Positions 43,006 through 54,184 of a stretch of 64,000 bases of DNA are shown here, one piece after another. The position numbers and the translations under genes are program-made. The notes beneath the pieces are model-generated. The model searched no databases. It was not told the origin of the DNA and saw nothing but the letters and a program-made list of their open reading frames with translations. Each line of letters opens with the position of its first letter. The first letter of the stretch is position 1. The stretch is from Dryomyza anilis (taxonomy: Eukaryota > Arthropoda > Insecta > Diptera > Dryomyzidae): contig OX638132.1 of the NCBI GenBank assembly GCA_951804985.1, forward strand, positions 9,715,529-9,779,528, written 5' to 3'.

Positions 43006-43585
43006 CGTTTATTATACTTTGATAATATTTCAGTTTCATTATATATACTGGTGACGTGAACGTGGTCCAAATGAACAAATAAGTAGAACAAAATTAATTT
43101 TAAATAAAAAATATAAAAAAAGTGAAATATAAAATACGTAACTATTGATGGGTTGTCCATTTAACTTGGCTTAAAAACGTATTTTAAACAACTGGATTTG
43201 ACTCCTTTTTTGCCCCAAAAAATTGTAATTGTAAAAAACGGTTTCATTAGTATTTATTTATAATATCGTGGTTTTAACCATCAGATGCATTACCACCTGT
43301 CGATGGCATTCTCAAACCAATAATATTTGCGTATTTCAGTAAGTGGTAAAATCTCATATTAATTATAGGCAAATATTTCTATTTCGACGGTAAAACATTT
43401 CCAACTATTTTTTTATTGATTGGCAATGACAAATTTATAAAATGCTACATTCATAGTATAATTGTTTAAAAGGTATAGTGATTTAAATTGTGATATATTG
43501 CGTTATTTACCATTCAAAAAAAATAACAAAATTGTCCATGTAACTTGACTTAGAAACGTATGTTAAACAGCTGTACTAGACTCAT
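43006..43585. other. AT-rich DNA, no gene seen
   Basis: No supported feature. Confidence 0.5.
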
Positions 43586-44160
43586 TTTTATACCCTACAC
43601 CTATGAGGTACAGGGTATATTAACTTTGTGCATATATTGTAACGCCCAGTAGGAGGCGTGTCCGGTATGGAAAAGTATATATATTCTTGATAAGCATCAC
43701 AACCCGAGTCCGTTTAGCCATGTCCGTCTGTCTTGCTGTCTGACCGGATACAAAGTAACTTGAAAAATAATGGTCAGAATATAATGAAATTTGGTTTCAA
43801 TACGGTTTAGCAAAAAAATGGTTCGGAGTTTGGATTTGAGCAAAATCGTTCAACGGACACGCCCACCTCCCATACAAGTCACTTTTTCAAAACTCTTTAG
43901 GAACCAATAACTCGAAAAGTATTACATATATAATTATAAAATTTAAAACATATTGTTATAATTCGCCTAAAAATATATGTTCCAAAAATGGGCGTGATCC
44001 GCTCACATTTTAATTTTTTTTTATTTTATTAAATTAAATTATTAAAAATTATACCTCTAATATATCCACCCAGAGTGTAGGGTATTCCATAGCCGGGCCC
44101 CACCGACTATAAAAGTCTGCCCCATGTGACCGAACTTACCCATGTGACTTAACTATCCCA
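43586..44160 (+). repeat. Dispersed fly repeat D, internally shortened copy
   Basis: Starts ATACCCTACACCTATGAGG, has GTCCGGTATGGAAAAGTATA, CGAGTCCGTTTAGCCATGTC, and ends with GTGTAGGGTATTCC and GACTATAAAAGTC words. The middle differs from 52266-52975 and includes CACGCCCACCTCCCATACAA. Confidence 0.7.
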
Positions 44161-44363
44161 ACTCGTTTTACTCTAAAAAACTGTAAGAATCTCAGTGTAT
44201 ATACTCCGGATATGAATGATTTGGTGCCAAACGACGCAAAATATAAAAATATTTAAATATAGATTAATCTATAGCATTAAAAACTCAATTTAAAAAAAAA
44301 CGTGGACTTGAAACTTATTTGCATTAAAACTAAATGAAGGGTTTGGTGCAAAAAAAGGGTAAA
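44161..44363. other. AT-rich spacer
   Basis: No feature seen. Confidence 0.5.
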
Positions 44364-44773
44364 GGGCCATTCCACACCAAATCGACCAAAAAAAGTCAAA
44401 TTTGAGATTTTACCTTTTCGATCTTAATGAACTTTTGGCAACTGTTAAAAGGTATAGAGACATGCACTAAACAATTTTTTTTATTTTTTCCGACCACTAC
44501 TTCCAGAGATACAGTGGCTCAAAGTAGGAAAAAAAGTGCCAAAAATCACTTTTGTACTGTTGTTCATATTTAAATATCTCTTGAACTAGAAATGCTAGAA
44601 ACTCCGTTAATGGCTCGTTTTAAAGCTAATAGAACAAGCTTTTAGAAAAATGTTCATGCAAAATTTCAAGATGGTATTTTGATGGCATCATATTTTAAAA
44701 AATTATTTTCTAAATTCATTGAAATCGAAGAAGGTGAGTTCCAACCGCTGGTCGATTTGGTGTGGAATGGCCC
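44364..44773. mobile_element. 410-bp MITE with 24-bp perfect terminal inverted repeats
   Basis: 44364-44387 (GGGCCATTCCACACCAAATC and four more bases) is exactly complementary to 44750-44773. The interior has no convincing ORF; the minus-strand 88-codon frame starts in flanking DNA. AAA lies on both sides, an uninformative duplication in AT-rich DNA. Related fragments occur at 42258-42428 and about 4690-5110. Confidence 0.85.
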
Positions 44774-45073
44774 AAAATGAAAATATTGAAAATGAAATAA
44801 CCTTCAAAATGAAAGATATAAGACCCAAAATAAAATTGATATGAAATAACCCCCAACTAATTTTTTCTTTGGGGTTTATTTCAATCAGTATTATTTCATT
44901 ATGAAATAACACCAAAAAAACCAGCACCAAGAAAAAAAAAATTAAGCAATCCCAACGAAATACCATCAAAAATTTATGAATATGTTGGGCCTTATATCAT
45001 TTTATTTTTTTTGTGTAATTTCATTGGAGATTATTTTATATTGCCGCGCTTCCTGCAAAAAGTTCAAAAGCTC
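44774..45073. other. AT-rich DNA, no gene seen
   Basis: No supported feature. Confidence 0.5.
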
Positions 45074-45218
45074 GTTTCTGTAATTCAAGCGACAAAATTG
45101 TCGATTTCTGTGACGTCGAAATTGTTCAAATGTCAACCAATGCTATGAAAATTGCGTCATTTTGACGTCAAATCGAAAATATAAGTCGACAACTTTGATC
45201 GGACAAAATTACAGAAAC
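45074..45218. mobile_element. Small hairpin MITE
   Basis: GTTTCTGTAATT (45074-45085) pairs with AATTACAGAAAC (45207-45218). Inner words GACAAAATTGTCGA, GACGTC and TCGACAAC are also arranged in opposition. 145 bp. Confidence 0.6.
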
Positions 45219-45587
45219 CACCTACAGTTCAGAATGTTGGAAATGTTCCACAAATTAGTACAAAACATACAAAGTATGATTTTTGCTGTAGATAAAACTT
45301 TGATTCTAATATAATGTGGGTTAATTCCACATATTCTCTACGAGTTAGGCTCGGCGAATAATTTTGTTCACACTTATTTCTTTTTTTATATTTTTTGTTC
45401 GTTCATATGTCTCACTATTTCTTTTAATTTTCGCTGCCAGTTCTACTACAACTCTAGTCGTTGTGACGTAATGCTTATAGATTATTCTATTTATGGTTGA
45501 TTTTTGCCGTTGCGCACTGCTCTTTCTCATTCTCAGTCCTATTCCGTCTCGCATTCTTAACGCTGTTTGTCAACGATTCGCACATGT

Positions 45588-45660
45588 GCCCGGGTAGCTC
45601 AGTCGGTAGAGCATTGGACTTTTAATCCAAGGGTCCAGGGTTCAAGTCCCTGCTCGGGCG
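45588..45660 (+). tRNA. tRNA-Lys(UUU)
   Basis: The 73-nt sequence folds as a standard cloverleaf: acceptor GCCCGGG with CTCGGGC (one G-U), a D arm with AGCTC/GAGC, an anticodon stem with loop CTTTTAA (anticodon TTT), a T arm with GGTTCAAGTCC (B box, 45639-45649), and discriminator G. There is no intron. A T7 terminator follows at 45667-45673. Its 3' end equals the primer-binding site of the retrotransposon at 21067-21084. It decodes lysine AAA/AAG. Confidence 0.97.
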
Positions 45661-45666
45661 AGCTAA

Positions 45667-45673
45667 TTTTTTT
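45667..45673 (+). terminator. RNA polymerase III terminator
   Basis: Seven T residues start seven bases after the tRNA-Lys end. Confidence 0.85.
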
Positions 45674-46459
45674 AAATTTTTTTTTTATTATAATATTTAA
45701 TATTTTATATATATATATATTTATTAATACAAAAAAAAAGTTTTTGAACCCTTCCATTTAGATAAAATTTAAAAAGTCTTTTTTCAAATTTATTACTTGA
45801 ATGAGGAATCACTTTGCAGTATTTTCTAATCGACAAGATTAGCACTGCTGTATTATATATTTTGCTGTACAAGAAAATCAAGAAGTTAGTTTAATTAAAA
45901 TCTTTTAAATAAAAACAATACTGTTAATTCCCCCGAAAATCTGAATAATGATTATTGGCTTTGCCTACAATACGACCCAGTGTGCAAGGGCGTTTCAAAT
46001 TGAAAATTTTCGGACAATAACCTAATATTTCTCTTTCATTATATTATCGCTACTATAAAGATTACTTATATTCCTTTCACAAAAAATCTCATGGTAAAAA
46101 ATCTTAAATTGCATTATAAACTTCATGCAGCAGTTTGTTTAATTTATTTATACTTTAATAGTATCTTTTTTCAGTATAATACATATATAAAAATAATGAT
46201 CTTTCAATCAATTTTAATTCATTTTTAATTTAATCACTATTTTAAGCTAAACAAAATATTGAAATCATTGTTTTTATTTATGCAAACTAAATATCACTCA
46301 TGCCACATTAGCATTAATTTGTCCAAATTTGTGTTCAAAGATTTATCATATCTGACAGATGCAAAATTAATATCTTCATCTATAACATAATTGGTTAACA
46401 ATACATTGCGCATCTATATATTGAAAGATACTTAAAAATATTTGAATCTCTCATTTCAG
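45674..46459 (+). other. Intron-like DNA ending in a 3' splice site
   Basis: AT-rich sequence without ORFs. It ends GAATCTCTCATTTCAG, a pyrimidine-rich acceptor with AG at 46458-46459. Confidence 0.55.
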
Positions 46460-46571
46460 TATCGACCGGCAATCATCGTTGATCATCATGTTTAATCATA
46501 ATTGGTGGACGTCACTGCTACCGCTGCTCATATGGTTTCTGACAACTCATCTGGACTTGGGTATCGGACAG
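46460..46571 (+). CDS. Signal-peptide exon of an unidentified secreted or membrane protein (partial gene)
   Basis: Behind a good acceptor (TCATTTCAG) lie 28 bases of leader and then ATG at 46488 with A at -3. Twenty-eight codons follow: MFNHNWW, a hydrophobic core SLLPLLIWFL, then THLDLGIGQ, a typical cleaved signal peptide. CAG at the end is followed by GTACGT, a good 5' splice site, so the exon ends in phase 0 at 46571. Local base composition is far less AT-rich and third positions favour C/G, unlike the surroundings. The protein it belongs to cannot be named from 28 residues. A surface receptor or cell-adhesion gene with long introns would fit. The remaining exons must lie right of the window. 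Confidence 0.68.
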
Positions 46572-47428
46572 GTACGTTTCGAAACGTAGACATTGTTGAT
46601 TTATAGTATTTTAATTGAGTTTAATTGATTTGTGATTTTAAACAAACTACCGAACATGCAAAAGGTAGTTTTTATTTGTATTTAAATACGTACAAAGTAA
46701 TTTTATATTTTTGCATAGCATTTGATTTTTTTTATTAATAATAATTTCTAATTAATTAGTATTATATGCGTTTTATAGAATGGAATTTGTAGAAAACATA
46801 TTTAAAATTCTTTTCATGCATTAAACACTATTAAAATTATTTATGTACAACACTTTATTGTGTAAAATTATTACTATGAGGAATCATAATAATGTGTGTA
46901 TGCATTTTAATTATAATAATCAATTATTATTAATTAATAAATATTTTATAAATATCTATGGAATTTGGAGGTAAAAAATGTATGCGAAATAATTACAGAA
47001 TTTTTAAAATTTTATGAATTTTTGCTTAAATTATGAATATTGTTAAGTTTCTTGACAAAAGAATTATTATTTAATAGAATTGATCAATTATAAATGAATT
47101 ATACAATGAAGGAAAATATATTTCTCATACTTGTGGAATTATTTTTTGAAACATCCTGTACATCAGTGGGTGTTGCAGATACATCCCAACTCTAGAATAT
47201 ATTTTTTTCCATGAAATGATTTGATAAGTCGGCGTTTAAAATATTAACATCCCGAAACGGACTTCCCTGTATAGTTTGTATATATAATTTATTGTTTGTA
47301 ATATACACATAGTAAAAGTGAAGATTCTATTACATGATATATAAGGAAATTATAGGGAAATGTCGGGGGTATTTAAGAAAATAAAAAGTTATACATTTTT
47401 TAATGTAAAAACTGCACTACAGATATTC
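46572..47428 (+). other. Start of the following intron
   Basis: Begins GTACGTTTCG and continues as AT-rich non-coding DNA. Confidence 0.55.
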
Positions 47429-47760
47429 ACATATTACACTACACTTCAGCAAACTTTGCCAGAAATTTCATTTTTTTAGAAATAACACTCCATGTTGGGT
47501 ACGTTGATCCCCGGAATTCTAAATAGAACTAATTCCCGAAATCAAAATGAAAAAAATATTTCGAAACCTAAAAATGTTGAAATTTAAAAGCCACATATTA
47601 CACTACACTTCAGCAAACTTTGAAAGAAATTGGAGTTTTTTTCTGCTATTTTTTTAGGTTCACTTTAGAAATAATACCCCATATTGGGTATGTTGATCCC
47701 CGGAATTCTACATAAAACTTATTCCCAAAATCGAAATTAAAAGATGTAAATTTATAAGCC
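47429..47760. repeat. Direct tandem duplication, period 163 bp
   Basis: CACATATTACACTACACTTC followed by AGCAAACTTTG starts at 47429 and 47592. GTTGATCCCCGGAATTCTA and ATTCCC words follow in both copies. The end of each copy has GTTGAAA/GTCGAAA words like those at 4450. Confidence 0.8.
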
Positions 47761-48387
47761 TTGAAACACCGAGACAATATTAGGTCGAAACAAAACAGGT
47801 CGAATAATATTTTTAATCTACACCGAAAAAATTACTGTAGTAAATTATATTACATTTATGTCTTCGTTTTGAAAAAATGCAGTTGTAGTACATTTTGATC
47901 GTTTTTTAATACATTTGTATTAATTTGTCTGGATTTTACTACACAATGTATTAGAAATTCGTTTTCTATATATTGCAGAATATGTAGTATGTATTTGTTT
48001 TCTGAAGTTTTTATTTTTGAAATACGTCTACTACATAATACATAAATGGTATTATGCAATTTATTTTAGTTTAAAAATTATATTATAAATTATTTACATA
48101 TTATTATAAATTCTTCTATAAAAAAATATTCTATAAATTTACTATAAATTCCCCTGTATACAAAAATATGTACCACTTAAAGTTAATTGTTTTTATAAAA
48201 ATTGGATTAAAATTGAATTTATTATAGAAAATCTTACAAATTAACAGCCTACATAATTTACTTTCAAAAACAGCATAGTTTTGTTTATATTTTTAAAACC
48301 GAATGTTTAGCGTTTCCAATAATAAAAAAATGTCTTTGTTTTGAAAAAAATAATACTTGTCAAAAAGCCACCAATTTGTTAAAGCTG
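47761..48387. repeat. Partial copy of the TACACCGAAAAAATT MITE and spacer
   Basis: 47819-48060 starts TACACCGAAAAAATTACTGT and tracks 48389-48600 closely (TGTCTTCGTTTTGAAAAAAT, TACATTTGTATTAATTTGTC, TGTATTAGAAATTCG), so the left end is present twice. Confidence 0.6.
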
Positions 48388-48388
48388 T

Positions 48389-49573
48389 ACACCGAAAAAA
48401 TTACTGTAGCAAATTATATACATTTTATGTCTTTGTTTTGAAAAAAAAAATATTTCTACTACATTTTGTTGGTTTTTAAATACATTTGCCTTTATTTGTC
48501 TTATTTTTTACTACACCATGTATTGAAAATTCGTTCTCTACATATTGTACAAACTGTATTGATGTTTTGGTTTTTACTTTCATTTGAATTCGTGTGGGAT
48601 CACTGACGAACGAATTACGAAAGGTCGTCCCTCTTGCAGGTATAAACGAATTCTTTGGTTTCATATTGCAGAAACTGATTTTGTTGTTGTTTTTTTTTTG
48701 CACACGACGGATGACTGCGAAAGAGGTACATAAATAAACCAAAACTGTCCGTAGTATCTGACCGAACTGTCTTAATGAGAGATGACTAAGAGCTGCCACC
48801 TAAGTTTACCGCTGAATATTTTTGGTTTTAAAATTTAGTTGTCAACTCTGCAGTATACAAATATAGCACGCAGCTGCAGATGAGTAGTTTGCTGATGTGA
48901 CGCGCCATGACGTTAGCATTGAGACGACAAATTTTTGTTGTTTTCAATGTTCGCTCTCTCAATTTCGATCGCCGCCTGTATTCTGTTCAGGCAGTAATAG
49001 TTGATATGACATCTTTATGGTTTTGCCATGGTATGGTTTTACCATAGCATATTATTCTTATGTGTTTTAACCGAAAAGAAACACTTAAGTACTTGCCATT
49101 CCTTTGACTCGTCAGAACTGATTATACTTAGTGGTGCGTTCATCTTATGATCAGGACATTTTTTGTTTTATTTATATTTTTATAATTCTTGTATCTTATT
49201 TTTGGTATTAAAAAAATTATATTAATATTCATTCATATAATTTTCCGAATTAATAAAAAAAATATGTTATTTAATATATTATCACAACATGGTAAAATAA
49301 CTACATATTATTGTAAAATTAAAGGCATATGTAGTAATTTCTCTACATATTTCTGGACGTATAAATAAAGACAAAATGTAGGTTATTTAATACATATGTA
49401 TTGAAATTTTATATAGAAAAGCTGTCAAATTATGTAGTAATTTTCTATATAAAAACAACTATATAAGTTTAGTAAAAATAAATACATATGCTTTTGGACG
49501 TAAATCAAATACATATGTATTTATTTTAAAGACATTTTTAGTTATTTTTAATACAGCATTTTTTTCGGTGTAG
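48389..49573. mobile_element. Transposon-like element with TACACCGAAAAAA termini
   Basis: Left end TACACCGAAAAAATTACTGT, right end ATTTTTTTCGGTGTA. 1,185 bp. The interior holds a less AT-rich section (48590-49020) that is non-repetitive within this window. The 107-codon minus-strand ORF shows no transposase motif. Confidence 0.55.
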
Positions 49574-49856
49574 TAAATGTCCAAAAAAACTTTAAAACTA
49601 AAACTACACAAATATAAATACATAAATATTTTTGTTGCACAAAAAAAAACTATTTTCGTTAGCATTTCTTCAACAAAACTAAATTTCCACATTTTATGAT
49701 TCGACCTTTTTCTTTTCCACAATCGTTCATTTTAACATTTTTAATTTCAAACATTTTTGTTTTCAATCTTTTTCGACATTTTTATTTTGTAAATTAAAAG
49801 CAAAAGTAAAAAAAAAACACGTAAAATATGCTTTGAAGTATTTAAATACTTTAATT
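49574..49856. other. AT-rich DNA with TTTCGACATTT words
   Basis: 49700-49795 carries degenerate TTCGACATTTTTATTTT units like the right arm of the fold-back region at 5220-5440. Together with 47560-47810 they form a second, weaker inverted TGTCGAAA pair. Confidence 0.4.
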
Positions 49857-50122
49857 GTTTTGATATTTAAATTAATACTTTTTAATGCACTAAAAATTAT
49901 TTTTACAATAGCTGCGTTTTTTTCATAATTTAAATTTGAGCCGGAACAAATTTTATACGCAAAACAAAAACAAATTTGAGCTAGATAGATTTATCGACTT
50001 AAATTGTTTTGGTTTTACGTACAATATTTGTTCCAGCTCAAATTTAAATTATGAAAAAAAAGCAGCTATTGTAAAAATAATTTTTAGTGCATTAAAAAGT
50101 ATTAATTTAAATATCAAAACTA
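49857..50122. mobile_element. Long-hairpin MITE, arms about 115 bp
   Basis: The left arm (GTTTTGATATTTAAATTAAT ... GAGCCGGAACAAA) is almost perfectly complementary to the right arm (TTTGTTCCAGCTC ... AAATATCAAAAC). The central loop is about 35 bases. The 88-codon ORF at 49936 crosses the hairpin and is considered chance. Confidence 0.8.
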
Positions 50123-51831
50123 TTATATATTACATATATTTCAAAAACAAATCAAAAATAAAATTCTTATTTTCCGATATTTCAAAAGTTGTCCGGAATT
50201 AAAATCCTAAATATTCATAAACGCAAATAGAAAATGCATTCCTCACAAATGGATTTACCTTTTACCATAACATTGTTTGTCCCAAACGAATTTGTCGTTT
50301 GCTGTTATAGATAAAAATGAGAATAAACAAAAATTTTTTTTTTTTTATATATATTGTTAATTGTTTTTTAAATTATTATTTTTATTTATATATTATTTTT
50401 TCTTTTACTTATTTTTTTTATACTACATTTTTTTTATTTAATCGATTTTTTTCATCGTCCTCCGTCTTCTACTTGGAATCCTATTATGTTTCTGACCAGT
50501 CAATACCCCGTTTCTACAAACAGCCACGGGCTTTCATCATAACTATCTTTTTTAGAGAATTATATTACGAGCATTCGTCTACAGTCTTAAATGTTACAGT
50601 TTGAATATAACAGTTTGAGACTTTTGTTCAAATAATCTTACAGTTTGATATTTTTACTCCCAGAAGTATGCAAAGAAGTGAATTTAATTTTTAAAATTTT
50701 CTTTTCTCACAATAAAATTTTACTTTTAATATAAATATTATGTGCATTGGTCGCAAAAGTATTTTGGCACACAGTGTATGGTTTATTATAAATAAATACT
50801 CATTTTATGATGCGCTAGTTTTTACAGCAAACATGTAAACATTTGCGAGCAAAGTTGAAGTACGTTGCAAGTGAAATTATATTGCCGCAAACGATCTTTA
50901 AACGTTTTTCTTTTTTCTTTGCTTGTAGCAAATATAATACTTTATACTTTGCATTGTGTCTTTTATTTCGTTATTTTGTTTCCATATAAAGTTCGATGTA
51001 TTATTATTATTATTTAAAATTCGATTAAAACACACACTTTTTAAATCCAAACTATTTGACGTTCATTTTTACGGTTACACTTGAAACGGTTTAAAAGAAA
51101 TAACGTTTACGATATCAATCAATTTGTTTTCATTTAATAAGTTTAAACTTTGGTTTGTTTTTGCGGAAATCAAGAAACTTGATCAGCATTATATGTTTAA
51201 CGTATTTTATAGTATATATTTTTCGCAATCACTGATAAAAAATAATATATCACATTTTTAATTAAAACAAAACAATTCAAATAAAACGTGTGTCGCCGTT
51301 ATGCAAAGTAACAAGTGTCACGTTTTACATTTGCATACAAAGTCTAACTACGAAAAATAGTTCCTGTAAAGATAAACACTATTATATTACAAAAAATAAT
51401 TGTATGTATAATACTTATATATAAAAGAAGATGCTAATTTCTAAACACTTTGTTAAAATTAATTTCAACTCGCAAAAACTGACAATTTTATCAATCAATA
51501 AATTAAATTATAGTATCAAGATATACTCTAAAATTAAACTGCAGAGAAATAAAATAATATGTACCCGAAATTCGTGGAATTTTATGGATTTTATGTTATG
51601 TTTTATGTTATAATAACGTAATTCATTTCTTATTATTTTTTAATTCAATCTTTTCGTTGTCAATAAAGCAATTTACATATGACAACTTTTTACATAATAA
51701 ATAATGATATGCAAAGATTTTATTTGATTTAACCAGGAATTACAATATGTAAATAATTTGAGCGCAATTTATGTCAATCTTTAAATATATTTCATGATTT
51801 TTTAGTATAACTACTACACTATTTACAAATG
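50123..51831. other. AT-rich intron-like DNA, no gene seen
   Basis: A less AT-rich patch at 50450-50600 is open on the plus strand but has neither splice sites nor a recognisable domain. Confidence 0.45.
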
Positions 51832-52263
51832 TAATTCAGAAAAGATCAATTGAAATTCAGAAATTCCGTTTACAATTCAAAAGACATCAATTGAAATTAA
51901 GTAATTCCATTTGAAATTCGGAAGACATCAATTGAAGGACAGAAATTCCATTTGAAATTCAAAAGACATCAATTGAAATTCATAAATTCCATTTGAAATT
52001 CAAAAGATATCAATTGAAATTCAGAAATTCCATTTATAATTCAAAAGACATCAATTGAAATTCAGAAATTCCATTTGAAATTCAGAAGACATCAATTGAA
52101 GGACAGAAATTCCATTTATAATTCAAAAGACATCTATTGAAATTCAGAAACTCTATTTGAAATTCAGAAGACATCAATTGAAAAACAGATATTCCATATG
52201 AAATTCAGAATACATCAATTAAAATGCAGAAATTCCATTGTCTTTTGAATTTTAAATGGAATT
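51832..52263. repeat. 41-bp minisatellite, about 10 imperfect copies
   Basis: Unit words AAAGACATCAATTGAAATTC and AGAAATTCCATTTGAAATTC alternate. At the right end (52238-52262) the unit appears once inverted (GTCTTTTGAATTTTAAATGG). Inverted pieces continue at 52975-53010, across repeat D. Confidence 0.85.
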
Positions 52264-52265
52264 TT

Positions 52266-52975
52266 TATACCCTACACTAAGAGTGAAAGGGTATATTCAG
52301 TTTGGTACGCCGTTTGTAACACCCAGAAGGAAGCATTTCCGGTATGGAAAAGTATATATATCCTATTTCAGCATGACCTCCTGAGTCGATTTAGCGATGT
52401 CCGTCTGTCCGTCTGCCTGTCCTTTTGTCTGTCTGTTGAAATCCCTACTACTTTTAAAATTGAAGAGCTAGATAAATGAAACTTATAACTTAGATTACTA
52501 ATATACCTACGCTGTATGTGCGAAAAAAGATCGGTCCATTGTGACCTATGATCCGACCACTTATGTTCAAATACCTCATGTAAAATGTACATATAAAAAT
52601 CTATTTTTATGTATACGTGCTTAGGTAAACTTTTTTGGTCAAATATATATTGACATCATGCTCAAATAGATGATAATAATGTTTTCCGGCGAAAAGACTT
52701 GTGGTTCACAAAAAAAAAATCGAAATTCGGTACTCCTACCCATTTGTAAATATGGGTATCAAATGAATGGAAATTCTTCAGCGATTGAATGTTTGTAGTT
52801 ATTTTCAGGATTTGTATACCCTGGTGACCTATATATCACTTTGAATGGTAACCACACATATGTGTAGGGTATTTATAGTCGGCTTAGACCGACTATAATT
52901 TTGATAATTCTAACTATCATAATTACACCTACTTTAAAATTTCCCATGTGATCTAACCTTCCCAACTGGTTGAAT
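52266..52975 (+). repeat. Dispersed fly repeat D, full-length copy
   Basis: Starts ATACCCTACACTAAGAGTG, contains CCGGTATGGAAAAGTATATA, GATGTCCGTCTGTCCGTCTG and ATCCGACCACTTATGTTC, and ends with ATGTGTAGGGTATTTATAGT, a GTCGG..CCGAC hairpin and CACATGATTAG-like words. The copy at 57062-57795 is the same sequence inverted. No ORF of transposase type. Confidence 0.85.
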
Positions 52976-53559
52976 TTCAAGTGATGTCTTTTGAATTTCT
53001 TTTGATTTTAAGTGCATACTTCTCTGTTTTTAAAGTGCATACTTCTCTGTATTGAAATAGAGCATGGATTAATTATTAAGTTCGACCCATTTCATCCTAG
53101 TTTATTTTGGTTTTCTTTAAGTTTTAATCAAATTAATTCTAACCCCCTTATAACGTAAAATGAAAACGAATTAATATTTCAAATGGAAACAGAAACTAAT
53201 TCGAAGGTACTTGATCGAGTGCTGGAACAGGCTTCCATATTTTTTTCTTATTTGAGTTAGGTAGTGTAGTGTAGTGCTAGTACTAGTGCTAGTGCTTATC
53301 GAGAATCCTATTTATAACATGAAGACCATAATCTCGATATGGCAAAGCCTACTAAAATCAATTTACATAAAACGATTAGTTTTTTTACAAACGTGAAGCA
53401 TTTTTAATAAAAACTACTATAACATAGAAAAAATAAAAACAATAAATTTTATAAATCCATTTAAAATGTAGCTTAATTAAAGGTTGTCCCGTTCAAAGTA
53501 GGCACGTTCAAAATGTGAATGGCAGCTACATGTTTAGCTGATAAAAACCACGACAAGTT
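52976..53559. other. AT-rich DNA with short GTAGTGCTAGT repeats
   Basis: Starts with inverted units of the 41-bp minisatellite. GTAGTGTAGTGTAGTGCTAG occurs at about 53261. No gene. Confidence 0.5.
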
Positions 53560-54010
53560 AATTGAACAATAGAACATCTTGAATTCACGGTCCATTCACA
53601 GTCACCGAACCAACCAACCAACCGACTAACGATAGTCATATAATAATTACTTTGAGTTATGCCGGCAAACATACTACACCCACAACTAAGAAGCACCATC
53701 GTCGCTTCCTCATCTCAGGCAACAATAATTGTACCCTACCCCCTTCTTAACAGTGTGGCTGAGGTAATTGAGCGCCCAGTGAAGCCACGAGCGCGGCTCA
53801 CCTGAAGAAGATACAATCGCTGATATCGGAATTAGCAAAACAAGTAGTCGTAGTATTAGTCGTTTGAATTAGTAGCTAGAATTAGTAGATGTACCTACTA
53901 CAAGTAGTCATTAAATTAATTGGCACTCGAATGACCTTGATCGTAAAAACATCCATTAGGGTGGTGCTGAAAATGACGACGACGACGACGACGACGACGA
54001 CGCATGAGAC
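53560..54010. other. Unique, less AT-rich non-coding island
   Basis: About 450 bases of non-repetitive sequence with a CCAACCAACCAACC run, an E-box-like CACCTG (53800), GAGCGCCCAGTGAAGCCACG and a (GAC)n tract. Frames are open for at most about 30 codons on the minus strand. It could be an enhancer, but nothing proves it. Confidence 0.35.
53975..54002. repeat. (GAC)n microsatellite
   Basis: About nine GAC units. Confidence 0.9.
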
Positions 54011-54184
54011 TTGTGGACAGCAGACATGTTTTAGGTCAAATTGACGAGAAAAGTGATTCATTTTGAATAGTAAAACACGGATAACATTGTTTACTGATGA
54101 TTTATGAATAAGACGTACAAAATAAATATTTTTTTCGAATTATTTGCGTTTAGCTCTAGTCAAAAAAATCATTTAAGTAAGTGC

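Noticed and set aside
45567..45761. 64-codon ORF across the tRNA-Lys gene
   Set aside because: It is a translation of the tRNA sequence and its flank.
53700..53830. Minus-strand candidate exon behind TGTATCTTCTTCAG
   Set aside because: The acceptor looks acceptable, but the open frame is only about 29 codons with no clear donor or conserved sequence.
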